From: CALEAR01 sp035301485 | GTDB taxonomy: Bacteria; Pseudomonadota; Gammaproteobacteria; Pseudomonadales; Alcanivoracaceae | NCBI GenBank assembly: GCA_035301485.1 | Contig: DATGUF010000008.1 | Coordinates: forward strand, 1 to 41,385 | DNA length: 41,385 nt | Reading direction: 5' to 3' | In this document: positions 31,437 to 40,214 of the stretch, one piece after another | Numbering within the stretch: the first letter of the stretch is position 1 | Layout: each line of letters starts with the position of its first letter | Position numbers and translations under genes: made by a program | The notes under the pieces: generated by a model | Seen by the model: only the letters and a program-made list of their open reading frames with translations | Told to the model about the DNA's origin: nothing | The model's database searches: none

Positions 31437-34400
31437 ACAATCTCTTGTAGCCGGGTCCAACTCAACAAATATTCAGGCGGGTGGTGATGTTAGCTTCTAT
31501 CTTACGAAGAATGTTCCGACCGAGCTTGTCGATCAACAAATAAAAGAGGGGGTTGAGGGACTTAGAAAGTCACGATTTTTCTCAGAGTTTGACAAAGTTA
31601 GGACATCGTTGAGGCTAGGAAGGCGTCTTGCTGATGGGGACTTTCAAGGCGGCACTGATAAAGCTAGGGCGAGAGCGCTGGCGTGGTGTTCTAGATTACT
31701 GTGTCGCTCAGAAGAATTTGAATATGCCAGCGAACTTTTAGAACTGGCAATGACGCTCGGGGATTGCTCAGAGATTAAGATTGCGGAAGCATTTATCTCT
31801 TCTCAAAAGGAAAATAAGGCGGTAGCGCTTGAAACCCTTGCCATGATAAGCACAAGCGCCTCAAATTCTGCGGGTTTGATGATCGTTGCGCATCATGACG
31901 GTGCTGAAGGTGCTCTAAGTTGGATGGAGGCTGCAGGTTATACGATAGATGACTTGGATCCAGACGGCAAAAGCTTTCTTTTAACTCGGCTGCTTCACCT
32001 CGGACATTGGGAGAAAGCAGTGCAGGCAGTTGACGCGATTTCTGAGGCGGATTTTGAGCAAGCCCCTGTTTTACACCATTTGGTAGCGTTAGCAGTGTTA
32101 GTTTCTACCGTTCCAGAAGATTTTCGGGCTTCTGTTCTGTCAAGCGTTCCCTTTAACGCGGCAAGTTTTCCACTTGCTTCCGATGCTGCCTCAATGGAAG
32201 CGAGGCGTGCGGCTCATGCACATTTTCTTGATGCAGCACGAGCTGCAAAGCAATTAGCATGTCCCAAAGCAGAAAGAGTCGACGACGAGTATGCGCTTTG
32301 GCTAGAGCTAAGAGACCCTACGGAGAGTGCCTACGGTAAAAATCGTTTAAAAGATAAGCTTCGTGATTTAAGTGGTGCACTTGGCTTCGTTCACTATGCG
32401 ATTCAGTTCGGCGTTAAGCTCGATTTTTCAGTGGTCGAGCAGGAAATAGGGCGAAGCGCCATCATAAATGGTGGACTAACCACTGACGCTGCCATTGCAC
32501 GCTTTGCCCTCGCGTTTACACAGTTAACCCCAGAAGAGATGGCAAGTTATATAGCTCGTTATTATGACCAACTTACTCCTCACATTGACGCTAAGTTGAT
32601 GCGGTTTAACCAGATTGAGATGCTGTCACGCTCTGGTTTAACAGAGAGAGCAAGTGAGATACTACATCGCTTGCTAGAGGATGGAATCTCTTCTGATCAA
32701 GAGACTAATCTGCGGCAGATTATCTCTGAGGCTGAGGCTAAAGAGCCTGATTTTATCAGGCTACGTGAAGCTAAATACAAAGAAACAGGGGCTCTTAGTG
32801 ATCTGATAAACCTTGTTAGTGTACTGGAAGACTACCAGCGTTGGGATGACCTATGCGAGTTCGGTAAGCTTCTCTTTAATGAGACGCGCGCACTTGTTGA
32901 TGCTGAGCGTTTGGTGAGTGCTTTAAACAATACACATAGATCCGGGGAGTTGGTTGATTTTTTAAACGAAAACACAGATCTACTACCGCAATCAAGTCAC
33001 TTACGTATGTCGTACGCTTGGGGGTTATATCACGAAGGCGATTTTCTTCAATCTCGTGCTGCGCTAGCAGGTCTAAGCGATGACACGGACAGTCCGAACT
33101 ATCGAGCATTACAGGTGAATCTTGGGGTTGCAACAGGGGAGTGGGCTTCACTTGCTACCTATATATCCGATGAATATCAGAAAAGAAATGAACGTAGTGC
33201 ACATGACCTAATTGGCGCTGCGCAATTAGCAATTAGTTTAGGTTCTGATTATGCAAAGGACTTAATCTTTGAGGCGGTGGCAAGGCCAGAGGCTGATCCC
33301 GCAGTCTTAGCTTCTGCTTACTTCATTGCGACAAGTGCAGGCTGGGAGAATGAGCAACAAATATTTCAGTGCCTCGAAAGAGCAGTAGAGTTATCAGGTG
33401 ATGACGGGCCGCTTCAAAAGATGAGCCTTAAAGATATTTTTGATCAAAAACCCGAATGGGAGCGCCGTGAATCTGAAACATGGCATTTGTTGATGCAAGT
33501 ACAGGTGCCGATTTTTCTAACTGCGGAGACGCTTGGTCGGACTCTTATTGATCTTACGATTTTTCCGGCATTATCCAATCTTGTGGAAGCTGATCCTAGG
33601 CGAAGGAGTTTAGTTCCCGCATACAGCGGTAAATGTATTTCGTCGAGTTCTGATATTAGTGGGAAAGTAGTTGCTTTGGATGCTATGGCACTGCTTACTT
33701 TGAGTTTTCTAAATATACTTGATGTGGCGCTCGAAGCTTTCGAAACTGTTTATGTTCCGCACTCCACTCTCGGATGGCTGTTCGAGGAGCGCCAAAAAGC
33801 TAAGTTCCATCAGCCCAGTCGTATAGTTAATGCGCGCAAGGTCCGTGATTTCCTTGCAACAGATTCTCTGGTGAGGTTTATTTCTAGTACTGCTGCAAAC
33901 AGTGAGCTTTCTCTTCAGGTTAGCGACGAGTTAGCTGAGTTAATTGCCGAAGCAGAGAAGGTTCGGGATGATAATGTGCAGCATCTCGTTGTTCGCTCTG
34001 CTCCCGTTCATCGACGGTCCAGTTTGATGGAAGAAGAAGTGGATCTTTCTGCGCATGCTGCAGTCTTAAGTAGCTGTTTAGCAGTGGTGGAAAAATTAAG
34101 GCAGAAAGGGCAGCTTACTGCTGATGAAGAAAGGCGAGCTCGCACCTACTTGCAACTGCATGAAAAACCTTGGCCTGATCAGCCAGATATTGCTGATGGC
34201 GCGACTCTTTATCTTGATGCTCTTTCTGTCTCGTATTTTCTGCATCTGGGACTTCTTGGGAAGCTAAAAGCAGCAGGCTTAACGGCTGTTATTTCTTTAA
34301 AGAAACTTTCTGAAACGGAGGCCCTTATTTCTTACGATAGTACCTCTGAAGAAGTTTTAAGTATCATAGAGCGTATACGCGCTTACCTAAGTTCGAGAAT

Positions 34401-37104
34401 TGGGTCTGGGCATGTCAAAGCTGGCAGTATTAGCCGTTTTGATGGATTAGAGGCAAACTCTATCCGTAGGCATCCTTCAGCCGATATTCTTAATCTTGCA
34501 CCTCAATGCGACGCTTTAATTATCGATGATAGATTCCTAAACCAGTATACGAATACCGGCAACAACGGTGCGCAAGCGCCCATACTCTCTACCTTGGGCT
34601 TGCTAGATGTTTTGGTAGACGCTGAAATTTTATCAATCGAAGACCGCCTTGAGCATCGCACACGGCTTCGTCGTGCAGGCTATATCTTTATTCCTGTTTG
34701 TGCGGAAGAACTTGGAAGCTGCTTAAAGGGAACAAATGTTGTTCAAGACAAGGTGATTGAAACAGCTGAGCTGAAGGCAATTCGAGAATCCGTTCTTTGT
34801 GTCAGAATGAGTAACTGGCTGCAGCTACCTGAAGAGGCAGCGTGGCTAGATGGGGCGCTGAAAGCGTTTGTTCTTGCACTTAAAGATCTATGGGGAGATG
34901 AGGACTCCCTCGAAGAGACCGTCGTGCGCTCAAATTGGCTCGTTGAGCAGATTGATGTTCGAGGTTGGGCACACTCTTTTGCTCAGGATCATGCTGACAT
35001 TGTTATTCAGGTCGGACGTGCGCAACATATTCTCTTGCTCTTGGCACCTCCAGATAGTGCTCAGCAAAGCGTTCTTGACGCCTACTGGGATTGGCTGGAA
35101 GGGAGAATTTTGGCTCCTATAAAGGAGCAGTTCCCCGAAGTGTATGGGTGGCTTGTCGGTAGGTATAGCAGCTACGTTGTCAAGATAATAGAAGCTCAGT
35201 CTTCGGAAATGGAGTTGTCTGTTGCGGATGCACTGAGCCTAGCTCCACCTCTCATGCGCACGGATCTGATTAAGAATCTAAATTTAGACGAAGGACAGAT
35301 CTTTAATACAACGGTGGTAGTTAATAATGTATTGATCCGACGTTCTAAGCTTTATAATGCTGCCCGTACTGTTCTCGCTGACGAAAAGCCAGCCACGTTA
35401 ACTGACGTTGATGGTAGGGCATGGAACTTTGCGATGGATATGCGGCAAAGTGATCCTCAATGCTTTGTTCTTTCATCCAATCAAGAAAAACTGTTACTGC
35501 CTGATTTGTCTGTTCTTTCCAGCGACGCCTCTATGCGCATTCGCGCTCTCGAAAAATCAGCCTTAGATGTAAATCTCCCCCTCAGTGCTCAGAGTGAGTG
35601 GAGGTGCGTTTTGGAAGAGCGTGCGCTTGAAGATAGTGAAGTGGATGTTTTTCATAGTGATATGCGTGATACGCCTGTTCATGTAGAACGGAGCATACGA
35701 AGGGAGTTGATGACTGATAGGGTTGTTGTTTCGTCTCTAGTTCCGAATTCGCTACGATATTTTGAAAGACTCATTGGTGCTTATGACGGAAGCGAATCGA
35801 TCAGAGATTATGCAGCCGGTGTGGGTCGCGGAGTTCTTGATCAGCTGGCGGAATGGAAACCATATGAGGGTTTTCTTTTTAGTTTATTGTTTTCTTCCCA
35901 CTCGGCGTTAACTGCTGGGATCGATACAGAGCACCTCGATTTGGAGAGCATAGAAAGGGCGTTCGAATTTTTGGAGAATCACGGCGATATTCTTTCTCGA
36001 TTAGCAGCGTTAGAGGTCGGGTTGCGAATTTGTAAGGATAGACCGGAAGTGAAACCTTTTCTGTTGCGGCTTCTTTACCTGATTCGGGATGATGATCTAG
36101 AAAGTGAAGCAAGCGAGCACAAGCTTTTTTCGGCTTTGTTTATACTGGTCGACGGAGAGTTAGCTAGAACACGCCTTTTGGCCGAAAAACCACCCTTTTA
36201 TCGGAGGCTTGCCTCTCTGACCCATGCTGCGTTAATTCACCGTCAGGTTGTTCAGTGCAATATTGATTACCAAAGGTTTTCCGATTGGGCGGTTCAAAAT
36301 AGTGGCGAGCATTATTATATCCAGACACTTGCTGATATGCGGCTTGTACCGCGATGGAATCCCGAACTAGCGATTGCGCCTCAAATGCAAGCGGAGTTTT
36401 TTGGGCGTATTATAAGTGCTGGTAGTAAATTTCAGGAAAACCTCGGTGAAGGAAAACTGCGTGACATTATCCTTGGTGATGGTGAACAAAGCCTTGCTAA
36501 GCTATGCGAGTTTACATGCCTGCACTTACCGGGGCCTCTCGACGGCGTTGAAGAGAGTTTAATGGATTTACCGGATGATCTTGACTGCATTGTCGGAGAA
36601 CAACTCGATAACGATGAAATCGAAGCTGCCTCGCTAATAGCATTCGTTAATTTTGCAATGATTTATAGGATGGCCCCAGATCATTTAGAGTTGGCAGCAA
36701 AAGCGCTCAGATTAAGTAATCACACGCTTGCTAATTTGAAAGACGAATCCCAGCTAGTGGCTATTTTAAATGGTCTGGCTACAGCTGCTGCTGTGTCAAG
36801 AGATCAAAAGCTGGCCGATGAACTCCGTATTCTTGTGCGTCGTTATCGTCGAGATCCCGAGTATGGTTTCTCCATCGACGAAGCTATTAGGATATGCCTA
36901 GTTGCTTCTGCTAGCCATGAGAACCTGAATGATTGGCGACAGTGCGTGGGGGAATGGTTAACTGAGTTTGCTTTTGGTGAATTGGGAAATAATGAAGGAG
37001 AAGTGTTTTATTCACGTTTATTGGCATTGTTGCATTCGGTGCCGGAGTTGTGGGTTTCATGTTCTAAAGTAGATGCTGCGCTACAAGCATGGCGATCCCA
37101 CTGA
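31420..37104 (+). CDS. Giant (1894 aa) helical-repeat protein with PIN-nuclease-like segments, predicted defence effector
   Basis: One uninterrupted frame. Residues 8-27 carry S-N-S-T-N-I-Q-A-G-G-D-V-S-F, like the upstream membrane protein. Residues about 30-700 are helical pairs (LSYAWGLYHEGDF-type TPR units). At 748-800 a hydrophobic strand ends in Asp754 (VVALDAMALLTL), and a second such strand at Asp933 (LYLDALSVSYFL) is followed by C-D1031-A-L-I-I-D1036-D1037-R and ILSTLGLLDVLV, the order of PIN ribonuclease domains. Residues about 1330-1450 may be a GreA/B C-terminal-like domain, and the rest is HEAT/TPR-like. I recall, with moderate certainty, a computational description of TPR-GreAB-C-PIN conflict systems; if right this is one. 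Inferred role: RNA cleavage on infection. Confidence 0.7.
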   Translation: MRKPNKQSLVAGSNSTNIQAGGDVSFYLTKNVPTELVDQQIKEGVEGLRKSRFFSEFDKVRTSLRLGRRLADGDFQGGTDKARARALAWCSRLLCRSEEFEYASELLELAMTLGDCSEIKIAEAFISSQKENKAVALETLAMISTSASNSAGLMIVAHHDGAEGALSWMEAAGYTIDDLDPDGKSFLLTRLLHLGHWEKAVQAVDAISEADFEQAPVLHHLVALAVLVSTVPEDFRASVLSSVPFNAASFPLASDAASMEARRAAHAHFLDAARAAKQLACPKAERVDDEYALWLELRDPTESAYGKNRLKDKLRDLSGALGFVHYAIQFGVKLDFSVVEQEIGRSAIINGGLTTDAAIARFALAFTQLTPEEMASYIARYYDQLTPHIDAKLMRFNQIEMLSRSGLTERASEILHRLLEDGISSDQETNLRQIISEAEAKEPDFIRLREAKYKETGALSDLINLVSVLEDYQRWDDLCEFGKLLFNETRALVDAERLVSALNNTHRSGELVDFLNENTDLLPQSSHLRMSYAWGLYHEGDFLQSRAALAGLSDDTDSPNYRALQVNLGVATGEWASLATYISDEYQKRNERSAHDLIGAAQLAISLGSDYAKDLIFEAVARPEADPAVLASAYFIATSAGWENEQQIFQCLERAVELSGDDGPLQKMSLKDIFDQKPEWERRESETWHLLMQVQVPIFLTAETLGRTLIDLTIFPALSNLVEADPRRRSLVPAYSGKCISSSSDISGKVVALDAMALLTLSFLNILDVALEAFETVYVPHSTLGWLFEERQKAKFHQPSRIVNARKVRDFLATDSLVRFISSTAANSELSLQVSDELAELIAEAEKVRDDNVQHLVVRSAPVHRRSSLMEEEVDLSAHAAVLSSCLAVVEKLRQKGQLTADEERRARTYLQLHEKPWPDQPDIADGATLYLDALSVSYFLHLGLLGKLKAAGLTAVISLKKLSETEALISYDSTSEEVLSIIERIRAYLSSRIGSGHVKAGSISRFDGLEANSIRRHPSADILNLAPQCDALIIDDRFLNQYTNTGNNGAQAPILSTLGLLDVLVDAEILSIEDRLEHRTRLRRAGYIFIPVCAEELGSCLKGTNVVQDKVIETAELKAIRESVLCVRMSNWLQLPEEAAWLDGALKAFVLALKDLWGDEDSLEETVVRSNWLVEQIDVRGWAHSFAQDHADIVIQVGRAQHILLLLAPPDSAQQSVLDAYWDWLEGRILAPIKEQFPEVYGWLVGRYSSYVVKIIEAQSSEMELSVADALSLAPPLMRTDLIKNLNLDEGQIFNTTVVVNNVLIRRSKLYNAARTVLADEKPATLTDVDGRAWNFAMDMRQSDPQCFVLSSNQEKLLLPDLSVLSSDASMRIRALEKSALDVNLPLSAQSEWRCVLEERALEDSEVDVFHSDMRDTPVHVERSIRRELMTDRVVVSSLVPNSLRYFERLIGAYDGSESIRDYAAGVGRGVLDQLAEWKPYEGFLFSLLFSSHSALTAGIDTEHLDLESIERAFEFLENHGDILSRLAALEVGLRICKDRPEVKPFLLRLLYLIRDDDLESEASEHKLFSALFILVDGELARTRLLAEKPPFYRRLASLTHAALIHRQVVQCNIDYQRFSDWAVQNSGEHYYIQTLADMRLVPRWNPELAIAPQMQAEFFGRIISAGSKFQENLGEGKLRDIILGDGEQSLAKLCEFTCLHLPGPLDGVEESLMDLPDDLDCIVGEQLDNDEIEAASLIAFVNFAMIYRMAPDHLELAAKALRLSNHTLANLKDESQLVAILNGLATAAAVSRDQKLADELRILVRRYRRDPEYGFSIDEAIRICLVASASHENLNDWRQCVGEWLTEFAFGELGNNEGEVFYSRLLALLHSVPELWVSCSKVDAALQAWRSH

Positions 37105-37282
37105 TGCTGCTGCCACGGTTTTTATTGGCACTGCTTTAAGATCTAAATATTAGATTTTCTGAATAGTGGGCTGTTTCAAACACTAGCTTAGATCTTAAGT
37201 TGAATTGGATACGTTAAAGCTTTTATATTTTTAGCTAGCTCTTTTTTTTAATTTTAAATTGATCTTGATTCAAATGGTTGCC

Positions 37283-37309
37283 CATGATGCCTTATCTATA
37301 GGCATCATG
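37283..37309. other. Perfect inverted repeat between the giant gene and the recombinase
   Basis: CATGATGCC at 37283-37291 and GGCATCATG at 37301-37309 form a perfect stem with a 9-base loop. No T-tract follows on either strand. It could be an operator or a recombination site. The remaining AT-rich 37,105-37,434 holds no gene I can support. Confidence 0.4.
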
Positions 37310-37434
37310 AGGATGCTCAATTTAATTAGCAGATTTTTTGGTGAGTAGACTGCTATATAGCCAGCTTTTCTTTCAACGATTTATTGCTCGTTAGTTCACG
37401 CTGATTACTAGCTTCTTGAGCTGCGATAGGTTTC

Positions 37435-37992
37435 TTACTCGTTGTATCTATCAAGTGAGGCATTAAGCGTCATGCGTGATACCCCGAAGTGCTTCGCCAC
37501 CTCCGTTTTTGTTGTAGCTGGGTCAGCAAGCATTGCCTTAGCTAGCTTAACGTCGTTAGCAGTCATCTTTGGCTTGCGGCCACCTTTACGGCCTCTAGCT
37601 CTAGCAGCAGCCAAGCCAGCCTTCGTACGGTCCGAGATTAGGTTGCGCTCAAACTCAGCTAGTGCTCCAAAGATGTGGAATATTAACTTGCCACCAGTGC
37701 TGCTGGTATCAATGTTTTCAGTTAGGGAGCGAAAGCTAACGCCACGCTCTTCTAGGCTAGTAACAATCTCCACCAAGTCTTTAAGCGACCGTCCAAGCCT
37801 ATCGAGTCGCCACACTAACAAAGTGTCACCTTCGCGTAGCATGTTAAGGCAAGCATCAAGCTCAGGTCGCTGACGTGTGGTACCAGTCATTTTCTCTTGG
37901 TAGATGCGCTCACAGCCAGCCTGCTTCAATGCATCAATTTGAAGCTCTGTGTTTTGGTCTTGTGTTGAAACACGTGCGTATCCAATAATCAT
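37435..37992 (-). CDS. Serine recombinase (Tn3-type resolvase/DNA invertase)
   Basis: 185 residues. Catalytic Ser9 lies in IGYARVSTQDQN; the RLDRLGRS segment carries the conserved arginines, and LAEFERNLISDRTKAGLAAA leads through the long E helix into the RGRKGGRKP linker. A C-terminal HTH (TKTEVAKHFGVSRMTLNASL) binds DNA. Small serine recombinases resolve cointegrates or invert segments. No transposase or obvious invertible segment accompanies it, so it is an orphan, perhaps left from a Tn3-like transposon. The minus-strand orientation faces away from the integron cassettes. Confidence 0.95.
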   Translation of the reverse strand: MIIGYARVSTQDQNTELQIDALKQAGCERIYQEKMTGTTRQRPELDACLNMLREGDTLLVWRLDRLGRSLKDLVEIVTSLEERGVSFRSLTENIDTSSTGGKLIFHIFGALAEFERNLISDRTKAGLAAARARGRKGGRKPKMTANDVKLAKAMLADPATTKTEVAKHFGVSRMTLNASLDRYNE

Positions 37993-38063
37993 AGTTATTG
38001 CTCACTTAAGGTAGGTTATATTTACATAGAAAACTTGACGTGATTTCTTTACGCGAAAGGCAT

Positions 38064-38088
38064 AAAAAAAGGCCGAATAATCGGCCTT
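38064..38088 (-). terminator. Minus-strand intrinsic terminator upstream of the recombinase
   Basis: AAGGCCGA (38069-38076) and TCGGCCTT (38081-38088) form a stem with an ATAA loop; the A-run at 38064-38070 becomes a U-tract on the minus strand. It would stop transcription entering the recombinase gene from the right, although no minus-strand gene remains there. The 38,089-38,308 stretch otherwise shows no supported gene. Confidence 0.75.
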
Positions 38089-38308
38089 GGAGAAGTGTTA
38101 AGTTAACGGTGGTTTGTTGTAGTTGCTGATGTTTTATGTAGTGAAGGAGTTAAAGCAACTCGTGCATGCTTGGTTTAAGATTGGTTCAATTTGCGCCGCT
38201 TAATAAAAGAAGGCAATATCAATAACATATATAAATAAAAAGCAGGGAAGCAAACGGGCAAAGCGAGCATGCCTGCTAATAAGCTGTTAGCCTCTCAAAG
38301 GAGTCAGA

Positions 38309-39139
38309 GTGTATTACCACGTAATAGTAAAACCAAAGTCTGATAAGTTTTATGGTGAGTACAAAACTGATCTCACTAAAGAGCAGCTGATATCAAGGTT
38401 TATCGAACCGTACGAACAAGGGGTGCCGATTGTCATAAATGGCAAAACAGTTCAGCCTGATGATATTGAGAGAATAAAGATCTCTGAGAGTGAGCGCACC
38501 ATAGAGTCTTTTATTCCAAAAATTAGAGCGGAGCATCAAAACTCTTCAGTAGCGATAATTGGTGGCCCGTCGTATACACACCAAGCCATTGGTCGGGCTA
38601 AAGACGTCACTGATGACTTTATAGAGGGCCCCGTAGGTTACAAAAAAGCACTTGCAACCTCTCAGTCAACCGATCGAAAATCGAAAGGCTCGCAGCCTAC
38701 ACGAGTATTTATTGTTCATGGCCACGATGAAAGTGCACAAAACAAAGCTGCAAGGTTTGTCGAAAAGCTGGGCTTTGAAGCGATCATTCTCCATGAAAAA
38801 GCAAGTTCTGGAAGAACCATTATTGAGAAAATTGAGCATTATTCAGATGTTGGATTTGCCATTGTCTTATACACACCAGATGACGTGGGCAACGTTAGGT
38901 CAGAAGCTGAGAATTTGAATGTTCGAGCTCGGCAAAATGTTGTTTTTGAGCATGGCTATCTTATAGGCAGGCTTGGGCGTGAGAATGTTTCTGCTCTAGT
39001 TGACGGTAAGTTGGAACTGCCGAATGATATTAGTGGCGTCGTGTATATACCTCTCGATGAGGGGGCTGCATGGCAATTGCAGCTGGCTAAGGAAATGAAA
39101 CAGTCCGGCTACGACATCGACATGAACAAGCTAATCTGA
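38309..39139 (+). CDS. TIR-like (Cap12/Pycsar effector-type, PF10137) protein on an integron cassette
   Basis: 276 residues from a GTG start with AAAGGAG five bases before it. The N-terminal 75 residues (YYHVIVKPKSDKFYGEYKTD) are a conserved accessory part. After a charged linker, residues 130-276 give the TIR-like fold: TRVFIVHGHDESAQN, F-E-A-I-I-L-H-E, V-G-F-A-I-V-L-Y-T-P-D-D-V-G, and ARQNVVFEHGYLIGRLGREN with Glu214 at the position expected for NAD cleavage. Such domains are effectors in CBASS, Pycsar and related immunity, killing by NAD depletion. No cyclase lies nearby, so it may act alone or respond to an unlinked signal. An attC site follows directly, marking a cassette gene. Confidence 0.88.
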   Translation: MYYHVIVKPKSDKFYGEYKTDLTKEQLISRFIEPYEQGVPIVINGKTVQPDDIERIKISESERTIESFIPKIRAEHQNSSVAIIGGPSYTHQAIGRAKDVTDDFIEGPVGYKKALATSQSTDRKSKGSQPTRVFIVHGHDESAQNKAARFVEKLGFEAIILHEKASSGRTIIEKIEHYSDVGFAIVLYTPDDVGNVRSEAENLNVRARQNVVFEHGYLIGRLGRENVSALVDGKLELPNDISGVVYIPLDEGAAWQLQLAKEMKQSGYDIDMNKLI

Positions 39140-39141
39140 GG

Positions 39142-39190
39142 CTAACAAAGCGTTGCACCGGACAAGCCGGTGAACGCGGCGTTATGTGGG
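39142..39190 (+). repeat. Integron attC site behind the TIR gene
   Basis: The sequence folds as TAAC - aaa - GCGTT - g - CACCGG - loop - CCGGTG - AACGC - ggc - GTTA. Outer R-boxes CTAAC and GTTATG, paired inner arms, an unpaired central spacer and a single extrahelical G are the marks of an attC recombination site used by integron integrases as folded single strand. Confidence 0.85.
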
Positions 39191-39210
39191 CGTTCCCATA
39201 GAGAATCCAT

Positions 39211-39558
39211 ATGGCATTCAGTGAGTTTGAAGCAAAGAAAATTGAGCGGGCCGCTTTCGAATTTCTGGGAGACCGAAGGCCGCCAGTCGAAATCCGACCC
39301 AAGTTAGATTTCGACGTTCGAGTTACTGGCCAAAGCGTGCAGATCGTCGAGATTCATCCACACTTCCGCGAGCCGTCAAAGGTCATTGAGTCGCCGGTGG
39401 CAAAAGCTACCTACGTCAAGAAATCTCAACGCTGGAAAATCTACTGGATGCGTAGTGACCTGAATTGGCATTCGTACACGCCAGAACCTGAGTCACGCTC
39501 CATTGAAGAATTCTTTGCTATCGTCAATGCCGACGAGAATGGCTGTTTCTTCGGGTAG
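39211..39558 (+). CDS. DUF3024 domain protein, integron cassette gene
   Basis: 115 residues. The pattern FEAKKIERAAFEFLGDRRPP, then EIRPKLDFDVRV and a middle KKSQRWKIYWMRSDLNWHSY is DUF3024, a small family of unknown function that is frequent in chromosomal integron cassettes. It lies entirely between two attC sites, with its stop only 3 bp before the second. No strong Shine-Dalgarno is seen before the ATG, as often with cassette genes. Confidence 0.88.
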   Translation: MAFSEFEAKKIERAAFEFLGDRRPPVEIRPKLDFDVRVTGQSVQIVEIHPHFREPSKVIESPVAKATYVKKSQRWKIYWMRSDLNWHSYTPEPESRSIEEFFAIVNADENGCFFG

Positions 39559-39561
39559 CAC

Positions 39562-39646
39562 ATAACCAGTCATTCAAGTTCGTTCCCGGCCTGGCGGCCG
39601 TCCACCGGACGCCCTAGTCGGGCGCCGCTTAATATTGGCGTTATAC
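39562..39646 (+). repeat. Integron attC site behind the DUF3024 gene
   Basis: ATAAC (39562-39566) pairs with GTTAT (39640-39644); the inner TT(c)AAG pairs with CTTAA, leaving an extrahelical C, and a long GC-rich variable stem (CCCGGCCTGGC to CGGGCGCCG) lies between. The GTCATTCAAG start resembles common Pseudomonas and Xanthomonas attC sites. Different sequence and length from the first attC, as is typical of mobile cassette arrays. Confidence 0.88.
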
Positions 39647-39659
39647 GTAAAGGTGAGTC

Positions 39660-40214
39660 ATGGAAACTTTTAAAGGCCCTTTGGGAAGCCACAAGAATTT
39701 CATTCATCACATAGCGCTAGAAAACTATCAAGAATATAAAATGTTATGTGGCTTGAATGAAGAAAATGGAAAAAATAAAACACCAGACAAGTATAAGGAA
39801 TTTCGGTATTTTTTAAACGTCATTGAATCTATGAATAACATCTTGGACTACCTGTATTTTGAGCATGAAGATGAAATACAGCAGTCAAGCCTAATAAATT
39901 ATAAAAATTCAGTTTGGGCTAAGTATCCGGAGCTTGAGGAATTGGCCAATCTGGCTAATGCCTACAAGCACTGCGTAAGAGAAGGTCGAGGTGGAAAAAA
40001 TATGAATCTACCTTGGGCAAAAGAACTTCAGAAGCCACAACTTAACGTAGATGTAAAAATATCCTCATCTCTAGGTGTTAATACATCAGTAAATTATGAG
40101 TTTCCGTGGCCTATTGCTGAGGAGCTATGGTCAAATCTGGTGTACAGAGCTAAGCAGCGTCTCTTGCTGATGCTCCCTCCACTTGTATGCCATCTTGGAA
40201 CTTCACGTTGTTAA
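39660..40214 (+). CDS. Hypothetical cassette protein, 3-prime end probably replaced by IS sequence
   Basis: 184 residues, largely helical (FRYFLNVIESMNNILDYLYF, LEELANLANAYKHCVREGRG), not assigned to a family. It starts 13 bp after the second attC with AAAGGTGAG before the ATG, so it is a cassette gene. The last about 20 codons (LLLMLPPLVCHLGTSRC) are the antisense of the IS256 transposase C-terminus, and no attC follows. The natural C-terminus has therefore probably been lost by IS insertion. Confidence 0.65.
   Translation: METFKGPLGSHKNFIHHIALENYQEYKMLCGLNEENGKNKTPDKYKEFRYFLNVIESMNNILDYLYFEHEDEIQQSSLINYKNSVWAKYPELEELANLANAYKHCVREGRGGKNMNLPWAKELQKPQLNVDVKISSSLGVNTSVNYEFPWPIAEELWSNLVYRAKQRLLLMLPPLVCHLGTSRC

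Noticed and set aside
38131..38204. A 24-codon ATG frame before the TIR gene
   Set aside because: No ribosome site and no recognisable protein features.
38309..39139. A complete CBASS or Pycsar operon
   Set aside because: Only the TIR-like effector is present; no cyclase, ubiquitin-like or sensor gene is found in the flanks.
38309..39646. CRISPR-like array in the repeat-rich cassette region
   Set aside because: The two repeated structures differ in sequence and length and fold as attC sites; there are no regular direct repeats or spacers.
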